Shown: one piece after another, positions 8,984 to 17,621 of the stretch
How positions within the stretch are numbered: position 1 is the first letter of the stretch
Layout of the letters: each line of letters starts with the position of its first letter
Assembly: GCA_029245865.1 (NCBI GenBank)
Contig: JAQWOM010000028.1
Span: 1-64,000 of the forward strand
Origin: Planctomycetota bacterium
Lineage (GTDB): Bacteria; Planctomycetota; B15-G4
Reading direction: 5' to 3'
DNA length: 64,000 nucleotides
Translations under genes and position numbers: made by a program
The notes under the pieces: generated by a model
Told to the model about the DNA's origin: nothing
Databases searched by the model: none
Seen by the model: the letters and a program-made list of their open reading frames with translations, nothing else

Positions 8984-10513
8984 GTGAGCACCGCAGAAGT
9001 GACAAGAAACGTGAATACGCCCGCCTGCCCTGCCGACTCGGCCGATAAGGCCTCGCTGCCACTAACGATTTTCGAAAAATCGAGCCCAGGAAGGCACGGC
9101 GTCGCCACCCCCTCGACAGACGTGCCCGATGTCGACCCGGCCAGCGTGCTCCCCAAGAGCGCCGTACGTGCAGAGGTCGCAGAGTTGCCCGAGGTCGGCG
9201 AACTCGACGTCCAACGCCATTACACGCACCTCTCAACGCTTAACTTCTCGATTGCCAATGCGTTCTATCCGCTTGGCTCGTGCACGATGAAGTACAACCC
9301 GCTCGTGAACGAAAAGGTCTGCGCTCTGCCCGGCTTTGCAGCCTTGCATCCGATGCAGACGGACGACCAGGCACAAGGCATGCTTGAGTTGTACTGGAGG
9401 CTCGAGCATCTCCTTTGCGAAGTGTCTGGCCTTGATGCCGTGAGCATTCACCCAACTGCTGGAGCCCATGGCGAGCTCACGGCGCTCATGGTGATGCGCA
9501 AGTACCTCGATGATCATGGTCAAGCCGAGCGCAAGGTCATTCTCATCCCGGATAGCGCCCATGGGACCAACCCGGCTTCCTGCACGATGGCCGGCTTCAC
9601 CACTCGTGAGCTGAAGAGTGATGCACGTGGCCGTGTAGACATGGAGGCACTCGACAACGTTCTGGGTGCAGACGTTGCAGGGCTCATGATCACCAACCCT
9701 TCAACGCTTGGCCTGTTCGAACCCAACATCAAGAGGATCTGCGACAAGATCCACGAGGTTGGCGGGCTCGTCTACATGGATGGCGCCAACATGAACGCCA
9801 TTCTCGGGCGCACACGCCCGGGCGACTTTGGCGTCGACGTCATGCACTTCAACCTGCACAAGACGTTTAGTCAACCTCATGGTGGGGGTGGTCCAGGCGC
9901 AGGCCCGATCGCCGTAACCGAGGCACTCGCACCCTACTTACCCGTACCGAAAGTCGAAAAGGATGGCGACCGATTCCGGATCGTGCGCTGCTCGGAGAAG
10001 AGCATTGGTACGACACGCGGCTTCCTTGGAAACTCGGGTGTCGTGGTGCGCGCCTACTCCTACATTCGTTCGCTCGGAGAGCGTGGCCTGCTGCGTGTCT
10101 CTGAAAATGCGGTCCTGAATGCCAACTACCTCCGCATCAAGCTGCAAGACAGCTACCGTGTGTGGGTCAATGAAACCTGCATGCATGAGTTCGTCGCCAC
10201 GGCCAAGGGGCTGCCCAATGACATCAAGGCGACGGACATTGCCAAGCGGCTGATTGACTACGGAATCCACCCGCCAACGATTTACTTCCCGCTCATTGTC
10301 CCCGAGGCGCTCATGATCGAGCCCACGGAGACAGAGTCGAAAGAGACGCTCGACAAGTTCGTCGCTGCGATGAAGGCCATCCGCGCTGAATGTGACACGG
10401 CCCCCGAGACACTCAAACACGCGCCCCACTCCCGAAGCATTGGGCGCCCCGATGAGGTCAAGGCCGTGAAGGAACCGCGGATCACGTACGAGGGCGACAA
10501 CAAGTCCCGGTAG
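8984..10513 (+). CDS. gcvPB: glycine dehydrogenase (decarboxylating) subunit 2
   Basis: This is the C-terminal half of the split P protein and carries the PLP-binding lysine in NLHKTFSQPHGGGGPG. Other family stretches are YPLGSCTMKYNP, HPTAGAHGELTALM and the C-terminal FPLIVPEALMIEPTE. The ORF track opens at 8960 inside gcvPA. The GTG at 8984, just after the gcvPA stop, is the more natural start and gives 509 residues. The protein pairs with GcvPA. No lipoamide dehydrogenase (L protein) gene is in this window. Confidence 0.95.
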   Translation: MSTAEVTRNVNTPACPADSADKASLPLTIFEKSSPGRHGVATPSTDVPDVDPASVLPKSAVRAEVAELPEVGELDVQRHYTHLSTLNFSIANAFYPLGSCTMKYNPLVNEKVCALPGFAALHPMQTDDQAQGMLELYWRLEHLLCEVSGLDAVSIHPTAGAHGELTALMVMRKYLDDHGQAERKVILIPDSAHGTNPASCTMAGFTTRELKSDARGRVDMEALDNVLGADVAGLMITNPSTLGLFEPNIKRICDKIHEVGGLVYMDGANMNAILGRTRPGDFGVDVMHFNLHKTFSQPHGGGGPGAGPIAVTEALAPYLPVPKVEKDGDRFRIVRCSEKSIGTTRGFLGNSGVVVRAYSYIRSLGERGLLRVSENAVLNANYLRIKLQDSYRVWVNETCMHEFVATAKGLPNDIKATDIAKRLIDYGIHPPTIYFPLIVPEALMIEPTETESKETLDKFVAAMKAIRAECDTAPETLKHAPHSRSIGRPDEVKAVKEPRITYEGDNKSR

Positions 10514-10523
10514 AATCCGGCAC

Positions 10524-11963
10524 ATGTCCGACCCCACGCCTTCATCCGCCACGCTCTCGGTTCTTCGCGACCGGTTCGGCCATGAAGCGCTGTTCCCGCT
10601 GCAAGCCCGCGTGGTGGCACAGATCATGAAGGGCGGTGATGCCCTGGTCGTCATGCCCACGGGCTCTGGCAAGAGCCTTTGCTTCCAGCTACCTGCGCTG
10701 GCCATGCCAGGGCCTGGAACGACCGTGGTGTTCAGCCCTCTCATTGCCCTCATGGAGGATCAGGTCGCAGCCCTCTGCAAAAAGGGAATCAAGGCGCAGT
10801 ACATCAACAGCACGCTTCGGCGCAGTGAGCGAGAAACGCGTTACGCTCAGCTAGCAGACGGCGCCTACGACTTGATCTACGCCACGCCCGAGCGGATGGA
10901 CAAACCAGAGTTCCTGGAAGCTCTCGACGCGATGCCCGGTGGCGTGCGCCTGCTGGCTATCGATGAAGCGCACTGCATCACCAAGTGGGGACATGACTTC
11001 CGGCCCGCCTATCAGCGCGTTGGCGAATTCCGAAAACGCCTTGGCTGCCCTCCCACCCTTGCTCTCACGGCCACGGCAACTCCAGAGGTACGTACCGACA
11101 TCCGGCGCACGCTTGGGCTCACCGAGGAGTCACTGCCTTTGTTCGCCAGCGGTATTGACCGGCCGAATCTCTCCCTGGAGGTTCGCAACTGCTGGGACGA
11201 CGACGAGAAGCTGGAACAAATTCGCAACATCACCCTCTCCTTGCCTGGCACGGGCATCGTCTACTTTTCACTCATCAAGCAACTCGATCACTTCGCCTCC
11301 AGGATTCGTGAACTAGACCTGCCCATCCAACTGGCTCTCTACAACGGCAAGCTCTCACCCGGTGAAAAAAAGCGTGTCTACAACCGGTTCATCGATGCAG
11401 TCCCAGAGGAACGCCTGCTGCTTCTGGCGACCAATGCCTTCGGTATGGGCGTCGACAAATCAGACATTCGGTTCATCATCCACGCTCAGTTGCCCGGATC
11501 CGTGGAAGCCTATTACCAGGAGGTCGGCCGAGCAGGGCGAGACGGCGAACCGTCGCTCTGCGCTCTCCTTTACTGCCAAGACGATCTGGCGATCCAGCAG
11601 CAGTTCGTTGACTGGCTCAACCCATCCAAAAAGCTCTATGAAGAGGCCACGCGTGTCCTCGAAACATGGCCCCACGGTGAATTCACTGTCGATGACGTGC
11701 GCCCCTTGATCATCGCGCGTGACCGCGGAGACCGTCGCGCAGAAGCGGCACTCACAACATTGGTAAGCCTGGGCGTCGTCAAGCAGAGCAACTCCCCCGA
11801 CCACTACCGCTTCGTACGCCCGCTTCGCCCTGGCGAAATCTCTGAGAGAGAACTCGAAAAGAAGCGCGAACTCGACCTGCGCCGCCTGCTGGACATGGTG
11901 CAACTGGCCAAATCTGAAGACCTTCGCCGGGACATCAAGGCCTACTTCCAGTTGGACGACTGA
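10524..11963 (+). CDS. short RecQ-family ATP-dependent DNA helicase
   Basis: This is a superfamily 2 DNA helicase with Walker A MPTGSGKS, a DEAH box in AIDEAHCITKWGHDFRPAY (including the RecQ-specific aromatic-rich loop), and motif VI GRAGRDG. At 479 residues it is shorter than typical RecQ (about 600). I do not see the Cys cluster of the RecQ zinc subdomain or a C-terminal HRDC domain. A winged-helix-like segment may follow at residues 380-440. It starts 10 bp after gcvPB, so it may be co-transcribed, but a functional link to glycine cleavage is not evident. The role is probably unwinding during repair or recombination. Confidence 0.88.
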   Translation: MSDPTPSSATLSVLRDRFGHEALFPLQARVVAQIMKGGDALVVMPTGSGKSLCFQLPALAMPGPGTTVVFSPLIALMEDQVAALCKKGIKAQYINSTLRRSERETRYAQLADGAYDLIYATPERMDKPEFLEALDAMPGGVRLLAIDEAHCITKWGHDFRPAYQRVGEFRKRLGCPPTLALTATATPEVRTDIRRTLGLTEESLPLFASGIDRPNLSLEVRNCWDDDEKLEQIRNITLSLPGTGIVYFSLIKQLDHFASRIRELDLPIQLALYNGKLSPGEKKRVYNRFIDAVPEERLLLLATNAFGMGVDKSDIRFIIHAQLPGSVEAYYQEVGRAGRDGEPSLCALLYCQDDLAIQQQFVDWLNPSKKLYEEATRVLETWPHGEFTVDDVRPLIIARDRGDRRAEAALTTLVSLGVVKQSNSPDHYRFVRPLRPGEISERELEKKRELDLRRLLDMVQLAKSEDLRRDIKAYFQLDD

Positions 11964-12068
11964 GTCTTCGCGAAGGCCCGTGAACGCCTCTTCTAAAATG
12001 GAACCAGGCCGGCGAACTGCAAATCTTGCAGCGCACCGACCTGGGAAGAGCCGCCGAATCGAAAAGCG

Positions 12069-12683
12069 TCAGTCGTTCAGCGCCTCGTGCACTCGGCCGA
12101 CCATCTTTGCCGATGGCTTGAGAGTCGCATCGCCCTCATCTTTCCACTTCGAAGGGCAGCCCTCGTCGGTCTTCTTGGCGAGATACATATTCGCTTTGAA
12201 GAGCCGCATGAGTTCGTCGATGTTCCGGCCCATGTTCAAGAAGTTCACAGCGCCATTCATCAGTTGCCCTGCTGGGCTGATGATGAATGTGCCGCGCAGC
12301 GGCAAGCCGGCATCTTCCAGATACACGCCAAACATCCGAGCAAGACTGCCGGTGGGATCGGCTCCCATCGGGTACTTCACATCTGCAAGTTGCTTCTCTT
12401 CACGCTGCCAGGCGAGATGCGTGAACTGCGTGTCACAACTGACGGTCACAACCTCTGCACCCAACTTCACAAACCGCTCGTACTGCTCTGCCAGAGCAGC
12501 GAATTCGGTCGCTCATACAAAGGTGAAGTCGGCGGGGTAGAAGAACAAGATGCTCCACTTCCCGGCCTTTGTGTTTTCAGCGAGACTGAATTCGCCGAAA
12601 TCCTTGGTCTTGGGGTCAAATGTCGTCAACTTGAAGTCGGGCACGATCTGCCCAACCTGAATGCCAGACGATGAGTCGGTCAT
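12069..12683 (-). CDS. selenocysteine-containing 2-Cys-type peroxiredoxin (in-frame TGA read as Sec)
   Basis: Two ORFs in the same frame (12513-12833 and 12069-12470) join into one AhpC/Prx1-type peroxiredoxin of 204 residues if the TGA at 12513-12515 is read through. Upstream is FFYPADFTFV and downstream ATEFAALAEQYERF, so TGA (codon 57) stands exactly where the peroxidatic cysteine of FTFVCPTE belongs. The resolving cysteine is kept at about Cys176 (EGCPSKW), as are the RGTFII strand and the C-terminal tail. The ATG at 12683 has GAGGT six nt upstream. A perfect stem-loop follows the TGA (separate entry). The product should reduce peroxides in the cytoplasm with a thiol reductant. The alternative is a nonsense mutation or sequencing error. 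No selA, selB, selC or selD lies in this window. Confidence 0.85.
12483..12499 (-). promoter_or_regulatory. candidate bacterial SECIS stem-loop
   Basis: In the mRNA, 13 nt after the UGA, CUGCUCU pairs perfectly with AGAGCAG around a GGC loop, with a further G-U pair possible at the base. The apical loop sits 21-23 nt after the UGA and begins with G. This matches published general criteria for bacterial SECIS elements: a short loop containing an early G, about 16-37 nt downstream of the UGA. The bulged U of the E. coli fdhF element is not apparent. Confidence 0.65.
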
Positions 12684-12875
12684 GGGATTACCTCGCATAG
12701 AAAAGGCATAGAAAAGTCGGCCGGGGCCGCGCCCATCGTGGTCGATCGCCATGCCTCGCATGCGCTCCCACGAGCCGACCAGTGTATCAACGAGTCTCCT
12801 CCACGGGCACCGCCAGCCCCCCCTGGCAACCACAGGTGGCGCCCCTTCGGGCCCGGCGGTAAAGTTTGCTCCAAC

Positions 12876-15719
12876 ATGTGTGCTTTGAACGTTCCCGCAG
12901 TCATTCGGCCGCTCTTGCTGCTCCTCGCAGCTGCGACCCCCCTCAGTTGTGGCAACTCTGAGCCAGAACTAGCCGTAGGGCGCGTTCACGACCTCTATGC
13001 CCTTTTCGGAACGGCCGCTGTTCAGAGCGCCGAAAAGTTCGAAGAGCCTCCTCAGTCGCTCTTCCGACTCGTCTATCTGGACAACAAAGTAGACGACCGG
13101 GATCGCGTGGCCTCCATTCATGCCCCAACTCCCACCAGCCTGATCTGGCGAGACCTGGACACCTACGGAGAGGCACAGCTGACCTTCGGCCTCGGAGTCG
13201 TCCCCCTCTCCACGGAACCCGCACCAGTTCCCGTCGTCTTCCGCATTGAAGGCCGCGAAGAAAGCCTCGAAGACGCAGAGTTCATCACTCTGTTCGAAGA
13301 AACACTCACACCGACAGACCTTGCCAACCCGAAAGAGATTCTCCGTCGCAGCGTGTCATTGCCGAAGTCACCTGACGCACGCTGGACACTCCGCTTCACC
13401 ACCACTCTTGCCGGCAAGCGCGGACGACAAAACTGGCCCGGATGGTTCGAACCCATTCTTCGCTCCGAAGGGCAACAGGTCGATCGAGCAGAGTCCCCCT
13501 TGGTGGTGCGCACTGTTTACGAAGACCTGGTCACCTCGCTCGACCAAGCAGAAGTGCACCAAGAAAATTCAGCGAGCCCCGTACAAACCAGTGCCTTCGA
13601 CGCAGGTCTCGAAGTCCCGGGTCGCGGGCGTTTCCGCGCCCACCAGCTGACGACATTCAAGAACTTCACGTCCAACGCCCGCCGAGCCGAACGCGCCGTC
13701 AAACACGACGGTGATCAGGCTCCGCCCTCCCTCGACCTGCGTGACGCGGACGGGAGCCATGCCGTCGAACCCGCGGACGAGCGCCCACCCGAGAACGCCT
13801 TCGAGCGCGCCTGGGCACAAAGCGTGCTGCAAGCGGCCAAAGAGCGTTTGCGCGCCGACTATAGCGCGCGAGGTCGTGCGGTCATCTTTGATGGGTTGCT
13901 TCAGTACCTGGGCGGCGCGGAAGTTTCCCACGCGGACACGGCTCAAGCGCTGGGCATGACGGAAGGTGCGGTGCGCGTGGCTGTGGGCCGGCTGCGCCAG
14001 ACCTTCGGCGTGGCTCTGCGGGCGGAAATCGCCCAGACCCTGACAGATCCGGTCGTTGGCGGGCGCCGAACGCTCGTGTCGGCTGCCGCACCAAGTCGCA
14101 TTTCTTGGCGTCTCGACATACCCAGCAACAGCACGTTGGACTTTGCCGTTGGCATGGATAGCGAGCATGGCTGGGCCCGGCCTGGCGACGGAATGACTTT
14201 TGCCGTCGAGATCGATGCTGAACGCATCTGGGAACTCACGCTGAATCCGCATTCGGTGGTCAATGACCGGGGCTGGAATCCGGCAAGCATAGACCTCACC
14301 CCTTGGGCCGGAACAACGATTGAACTCTCCCTGGTGACAGAGACCGGCGCCGACCCGGCCAACGATGTCGGGGGGTGGGCGAACTTGCGAGTTCTACGCG
14401 ACACGCACACCCGCCGACTTGCGCGTGGAGAAGCACCAAACGTCCTCGTGCTGCTCATGGACACGCTTCGTGCCGACCGTTTCGGCAGCTATGGCAACCC
14501 CAACAATCTCACTCCGCAGATGGATGCGCTTGCGGCCAACGGAATCCGGTTCGCCAACGCCCGCACGGTCGCCTCCTACACATGGCCATCCACAGCCTCG
14601 CTTTTCACAGGGCTCTACCCCCACGCCCACGGGGTGCTGAGCAATGGACAGGCCTTCCTGGTCGACCGAGTCGAAACCCTCGCCGAACTCTTCTCGCAAG
14701 CCGGTTACACGACCGGCGCTTTTGTTGCCAACCCACTGATCAGTCCGTGGGGCAACTTCCAGCAAGGCTTCGAGAGCTTTGTGAATGCACCCGCAGTGCG
14801 TGCACGAGCTCTCAACGAGCGTGTCACTCACTGGCTGGAAGGTCGAGAGGGCAATGCACTCTTCACCTACGTTCACTACTTCGACCCTCACAACCCCTAC
14901 AACCCTCCTGAAGGGTATGCGCCGGGCGACAACTACTCGCAAGACGACACAGTCTCCCTACCCCACGTTGAAGCCATCTACTCGGATGTCGTCTGGGACA
15001 AAAATCAGCGGCGCGACTTCAAGATGCAAAACAGCAGCAACCTTCAGAACTACGACGCCGAGGTCATGTACCAAGACGCAGCAATCGGCGAACTTCTAAG
15101 CGAATGGGACCGTCGCGGCCTTCTCGAAAACACCCTTGTCGTGCTGATGTCGGATCACGGAGAAGAATTCTTTGAGCACGGCCGCCCTTTTCACGGCCCC
15201 AATCTTTATGACGAAAGCCTCTTCATCCCACTCATCGTGACGGGCTTCGGAGAGGCGGCCTTGCAGCCGAGCGTTGTAGAGCAGCCGGTACAGATCACCG
15301 ACGTCTTGCCGACTTTATGTGCTCTCGCCGGGGTCGACCGCCCCCAGAAGTCACTGGACGGCCGACCGCTCATCGAAAACGGTCGCGCGTCACCCAAGAT
15401 CCGCTCCGACGAACCGCTCTACTGCATCTCGATGAACGGCGAAGCCAAAGGCATCGAAGGAATGACGGAAAAACTCGCGATCCTCTGGTCACCCTGGAAG
15501 CTGATCTACACCCCAGCCATCAACGACATCGAGCTGTACCGTCTCGATCTTGACCCAGGTGAGTTGGACAACTTGGCCCAGAGCGAACCAGCAGTCCGCG
15601 AGCGATTGATGAACTCACTCGAAAGCTGGCTGACAGAAGCCGTGGAAACTGGCGCACAAGACACTCGCGTGACCCCTGAGCAGGCCTGGTTCCTGAAGCA
15701 GCTGGGCTACACGAAGTAA
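12876..15719 (+). CDS. sulfatase-like (alkaline phosphatase superfamily) lipoprotein with an embedded ECF-sigma-like segment
   Basis: The ATG at 12876 gives a lipoprotein signal peptide (LLLLLAAATPLSC). Residues of about 25-240 look like an exported beta-rich region. Residues of about 244-397 resemble an ECF sigma factor from late region 2 through region 4: GRFRAHQLTTFKNF, PPSLDLRDADG, PADERPPENAFERAWA, then LGMTEGAVRVAVGRLRQ. A beta-sandwich resumes (SRISWRLDIPSNSTLDFAVG). A hydrolase core starts near residue 520 (VLLMDTLRADRFGSYG), with a second metal site (LMSDHGEEFFEHG) and a C-terminal sulfatase-like tail (YRLDLDPGELDNLA). The nucleophile position of CxPSR is Thr (TWPSTASLFTG), as in phosphotransferase-type relatives. 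The frame is continuous. The cellular role is unknown. Confidence 0.8.
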   Translation: MCALNVPAVIRPLLLLLAAATPLSCGNSEPELAVGRVHDLYALFGTAAVQSAEKFEEPPQSLFRLVYLDNKVDDRDRVASIHAPTPTSLIWRDLDTYGEAQLTFGLGVVPLSTEPAPVPVVFRIEGREESLEDAEFITLFEETLTPTDLANPKEILRRSVSLPKSPDARWTLRFTTTLAGKRGRQNWPGWFEPILRSEGQQVDRAESPLVVRTVYEDLVTSLDQAEVHQENSASPVQTSAFDAGLEVPGRGRFRAHQLTTFKNFTSNARRAERAVKHDGDQAPPSLDLRDADGSHAVEPADERPPENAFERAWAQSVLQAAKERLRADYSARGRAVIFDGLLQYLGGAEVSHADTAQALGMTEGAVRVAVGRLRQTFGVALRAEIAQTLTDPVVGGRRTLVSAAAPSRISWRLDIPSNSTLDFAVGMDSEHGWARPGDGMTFAVEIDAERIWELTLNPHSVVNDRGWNPASIDLTPWAGTTIELSLVTETGADPANDVGGWANLRVLRDTHTRRLARGEAPNVLVLLMDTLRADRFGSYGNPNNLTPQMDALAANGIRFANARTVASYTWPSTASLFTGLYPHAHGVLSNGQAFLVDRVETLAELFSQAGYTTGAFVANPLISPWGNFQQGFESFVNAPAVRARALNERVTHWLEGREGNALFTYVHYFDPHNPYNPPEGYAPGDNYSQDDTVSLPHVEAIYSDVVWDKNQRRDFKMQNSSNLQNYDAEVMYQDAAIGELLSEWDRRGLLENTLVVLMSDHGEEFFEHGRPFHGPNLYDESLFIPLIVTGFGEAALQPSVVEQPVQITDVLPTLCALAGVDRPQKSLDGRPLIENGRASPKIRSDEPLYCISMNGEAKGIEGMTEKLAILWSPWKLIYTPAINDIELYRLDLDPGELDNLAQSEPAVRERLMNSLESWLTEAVETGAQDTRVTPEQAWFLKQLGYTK

Positions 15720-16804
15720 GCGGAGTCTAACACCGGCTCCAACCAGGCTGAGGTCGTGTTGCCATGCTTCCCTCCGTGACTCCCCGTGTCATCCGGAGCC
15801 AGCAAAGGGATGCTCGCGCTCTTCGGTACAGGGCCCGCCCCGAAACGCAGTGCCACCGGAAGCTTCGTGTCCCAGGCTTGCCTCGGACCAAGGCGAGCGA
15901 CAAGTGCAGCTGCTACGAACCCGAATGTCATGCGTACGTTGAGTTCACACTGTGCTCGGAATCGGCGCTCGCCCGACTGACTTCGATAAGCAAATGCGTC
16001 GACTCCAAAAGGCCCTTCATAGCCATTTGCCAGCAATCGAATGCCCGCCGCCTTCGCTGATGCGACAAGTTGCTTTGACTCATCATTTCGTAAACCTGGC
16101 GGAATCCCACCACCTGGAGTAACCACCACACCTCGAAAGCCTCCCGACGGCGTCACAAGCAAGCGGTGCAGGCCTTCGATTTCGACTCGCCCGCCTATCG
16201 CACGCGCCCGACATCCGAAATCGCTCAAGCGATCGACCCATGGCTCAAGAAGAGCACCCCGCAGTTGACCGCCCCCACGAGAATCCGCTGCGAACAGAGA
16301 AGAGATTGCTGGCGAGTTCTCCAGGGGAGTGCCATCGAGCAAGGCCTCTCCGCGCCCTCTGAGAGCGCCTCTCCCCGCCGCCGAAAAATCTGGCTTTAGG
16401 AGCCATTCCGCGCGCTCTGCAAAAACATCTTCATGCAAGCCATCGCGAAGTGCTTCAAGGCTGTTGATCCATCTTGTTCCGACAAGTCGACTTAACTGCT
16501 CATTCTCGCAACAGAAATCGAAAAAGCGTGACAAGAGATTGGAGTTCTCGTGCGCACACCAAGCGACACGCGGGGCGGTCGGCCTCTCCTCTGCGCCGCT
16601 TACAAGACGCGGTTGTGCCAGACCTTCGACGGGAAGCACGCGATGTGAAGCGACAGCTTCCGGTGTCCACAAGGGTTCGTCTGGCTCCGAGAAAACGCGC
16701 AAGAGCGTCCCCACGGCCGCAAGCCGGTGCGCAAGTACAGTTGGCAGCGGCCTTCCGGTGGCAACGGCCTCAACGTCAAGGTTCGCGAGCACACCGCAAG
16801 TCAC
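15707..16804 (-). CDS. ATP-grasp-fold protein
   Basis: The central and C-terminal parts show ATP-grasp features: a nucleotide-binding strand LLKPDFSAAGRGALRG, a LLEPWVDR strand, and the metal-binding NVRMTFG near the end. The N-terminal 80 residues are probably the pre-ATP-grasp domain. The substrate is unknown. ATP-grasp enzymes usually join a carboxylate to an amine or thiol via an acyl-phosphate. The GTG start overlaps the stop of the upstream DUF455 gene (GTGA), so the two are translationally coupled. Its 3' end overlaps the convergent sulfatase-like gene by 13 bp. Confidence 0.65.
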   Translation of the reverse strand: MTCGVLANLDVEAVATGRPLPTVLAHRLAAVGTLLRVFSEPDEPLWTPEAVASHRVLPVEGLAQPRLVSGAEERPTAPRVAWCAHENSNLLSRFFDFCCENEQLSRLVGTRWINSLEALRDGLHEDVFAERAEWLLKPDFSAAGRGALRGRGEALLDGTPLENSPAISSLFAADSRGGGQLRGALLEPWVDRLSDFGCRARAIGGRVEIEGLHRLLVTPSGGFRGVVVTPGGGIPPGLRNDESKQLVASAKAAGIRLLANGYEGPFGVDAFAYRSQSGERRFRAQCELNVRMTFGFVAAALVARLGPRQAWDTKLPVALRFGAGPVPKSASIPLLAPDDTGSHGGKHGNTTSAWLEPVLDSAYFV

Positions 16805-17613
16805 GGCGATTGAGAACCCTCTTGACGATCTCGCACATCTGCCTGAGCCAAGCGCTTCAGAAATGTCTCGTCAAAACCTGCCACGCGACGCGGCTCCTCG
16901 TGAAGCCGATAACCCCGAGCCAACGCGGGGCGAAGTGGCCACTCCAAAGTTGCCTCCCAGGCCGCCACGCGCTCTTCACTCGCTTCTTTGAATGCGTCTA
17001 GCCATTCCAGGCCAAAACGCACATGACGAATTTCGTCTGCATGGACCTCATACAAAACCTTCGCCGTCTTTTCGTCACCTGCGCGTGTTGCAGCGGCAGC
17101 ATATTCGAGGGTGTGGTCAAGATTTGCATTCTCGAACGTGAGGCACATGGCACAAACGAAACCTCGAGGGGTCGAATAGTGTCCGAGCTTTCCCCAGAAA
17201 TACCCGCTTAGCGGATAGTCACCGAAGTGCCCTCCGAGTTCTTCAAGGCGGTGAATGTACAACCGTGCATGGCGTTGTTCGTCGCGCAATGTGCTCAGCA
17301 ATCCACGGCGAAATTGTTCGGGCGCTTCTGAAAAATTCAGCAAAGCCCATGCGAAGAGCTCAACTGCCTGAAGTTCGTGATTCGCAAAAGCATGAAGGAT
17401 GCGCACGCGCTGCGCAGGATCTGCCATGCCTTCGAGTGGCGGCACCTTGATCTCTGGACCAGTCCTGATCGCGATCTCAGGTGCACGCGCAGGGCGCTGC
17501 GGTGGAACGCCACCCGCAGGGGCATCATCTTTCAACAGCGAGAGCGGAGGCGTCAGCTTCGCCTCCAGATCTGGGGCAGCGAGCAAAGCGGCAGCAAACT
17601 CGCGGACCTGCAC
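16801..17613 (-). CDS. DUF455-family ferritin-like protein
   Basis: The 270-residue protein has a ferritin-like four-helix bundle with likely diiron ligands: NHELQAVELFAWAL, DEQRHARLYIHRLEELG, NANLDHTLEY and HADEIRHVRFGLEWL. Two ExxH-type motifs (EQRH, EIRH) are visible. This matches the DUF455 family, related to ferritin-like oxidases and hydroxylases, whose reaction is not established to my knowledge. Translation starts at GTG, 8 bp after the upstream repeat protein. It overlaps the downstream ATP-grasp gene, suggesting that the two act in one pathway. Confidence 0.8.
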   Translation of the reverse strand: MQVREFAAALLAAPDLEAKLTPPLSLLKDDAPAGGVPPQRPARAPEIAIRTGPEIKVPPLEGMADPAQRVRILHAFANHELQAVELFAWALLNFSEAPEQFRRGLLSTLRDEQRHARLYIHRLEELGGHFGDYPLSGYFWGKLGHYSTPRGFVCAMCLTFENANLDHTLEYAAAATRAGDEKTAKVLYEVHADEIRHVRFGLEWLDAFKEASEERVAAWEATLEWPLRPALARGYRLHEEPRRVAGFDETFLKRLAQADVRDRQEGSQSP

Positions 17614-17621
17614 TTTGGCTG

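Noticed and set aside
12015-12035. Short hairpin CTGCAA-ATC-TTGCAG between recQ and the peroxiredoxin gene
   Set aside because: A 6-bp stem without a U-run is too weak to call a terminator.
12069-12833. Peroxiredoxin as two separate genes or a simple pseudogene
   Set aside because: The single stop is at the catalytic Cys codon, the frame is otherwise intact and a SECIS-like hairpin follows, so Sec insertion explains it better.
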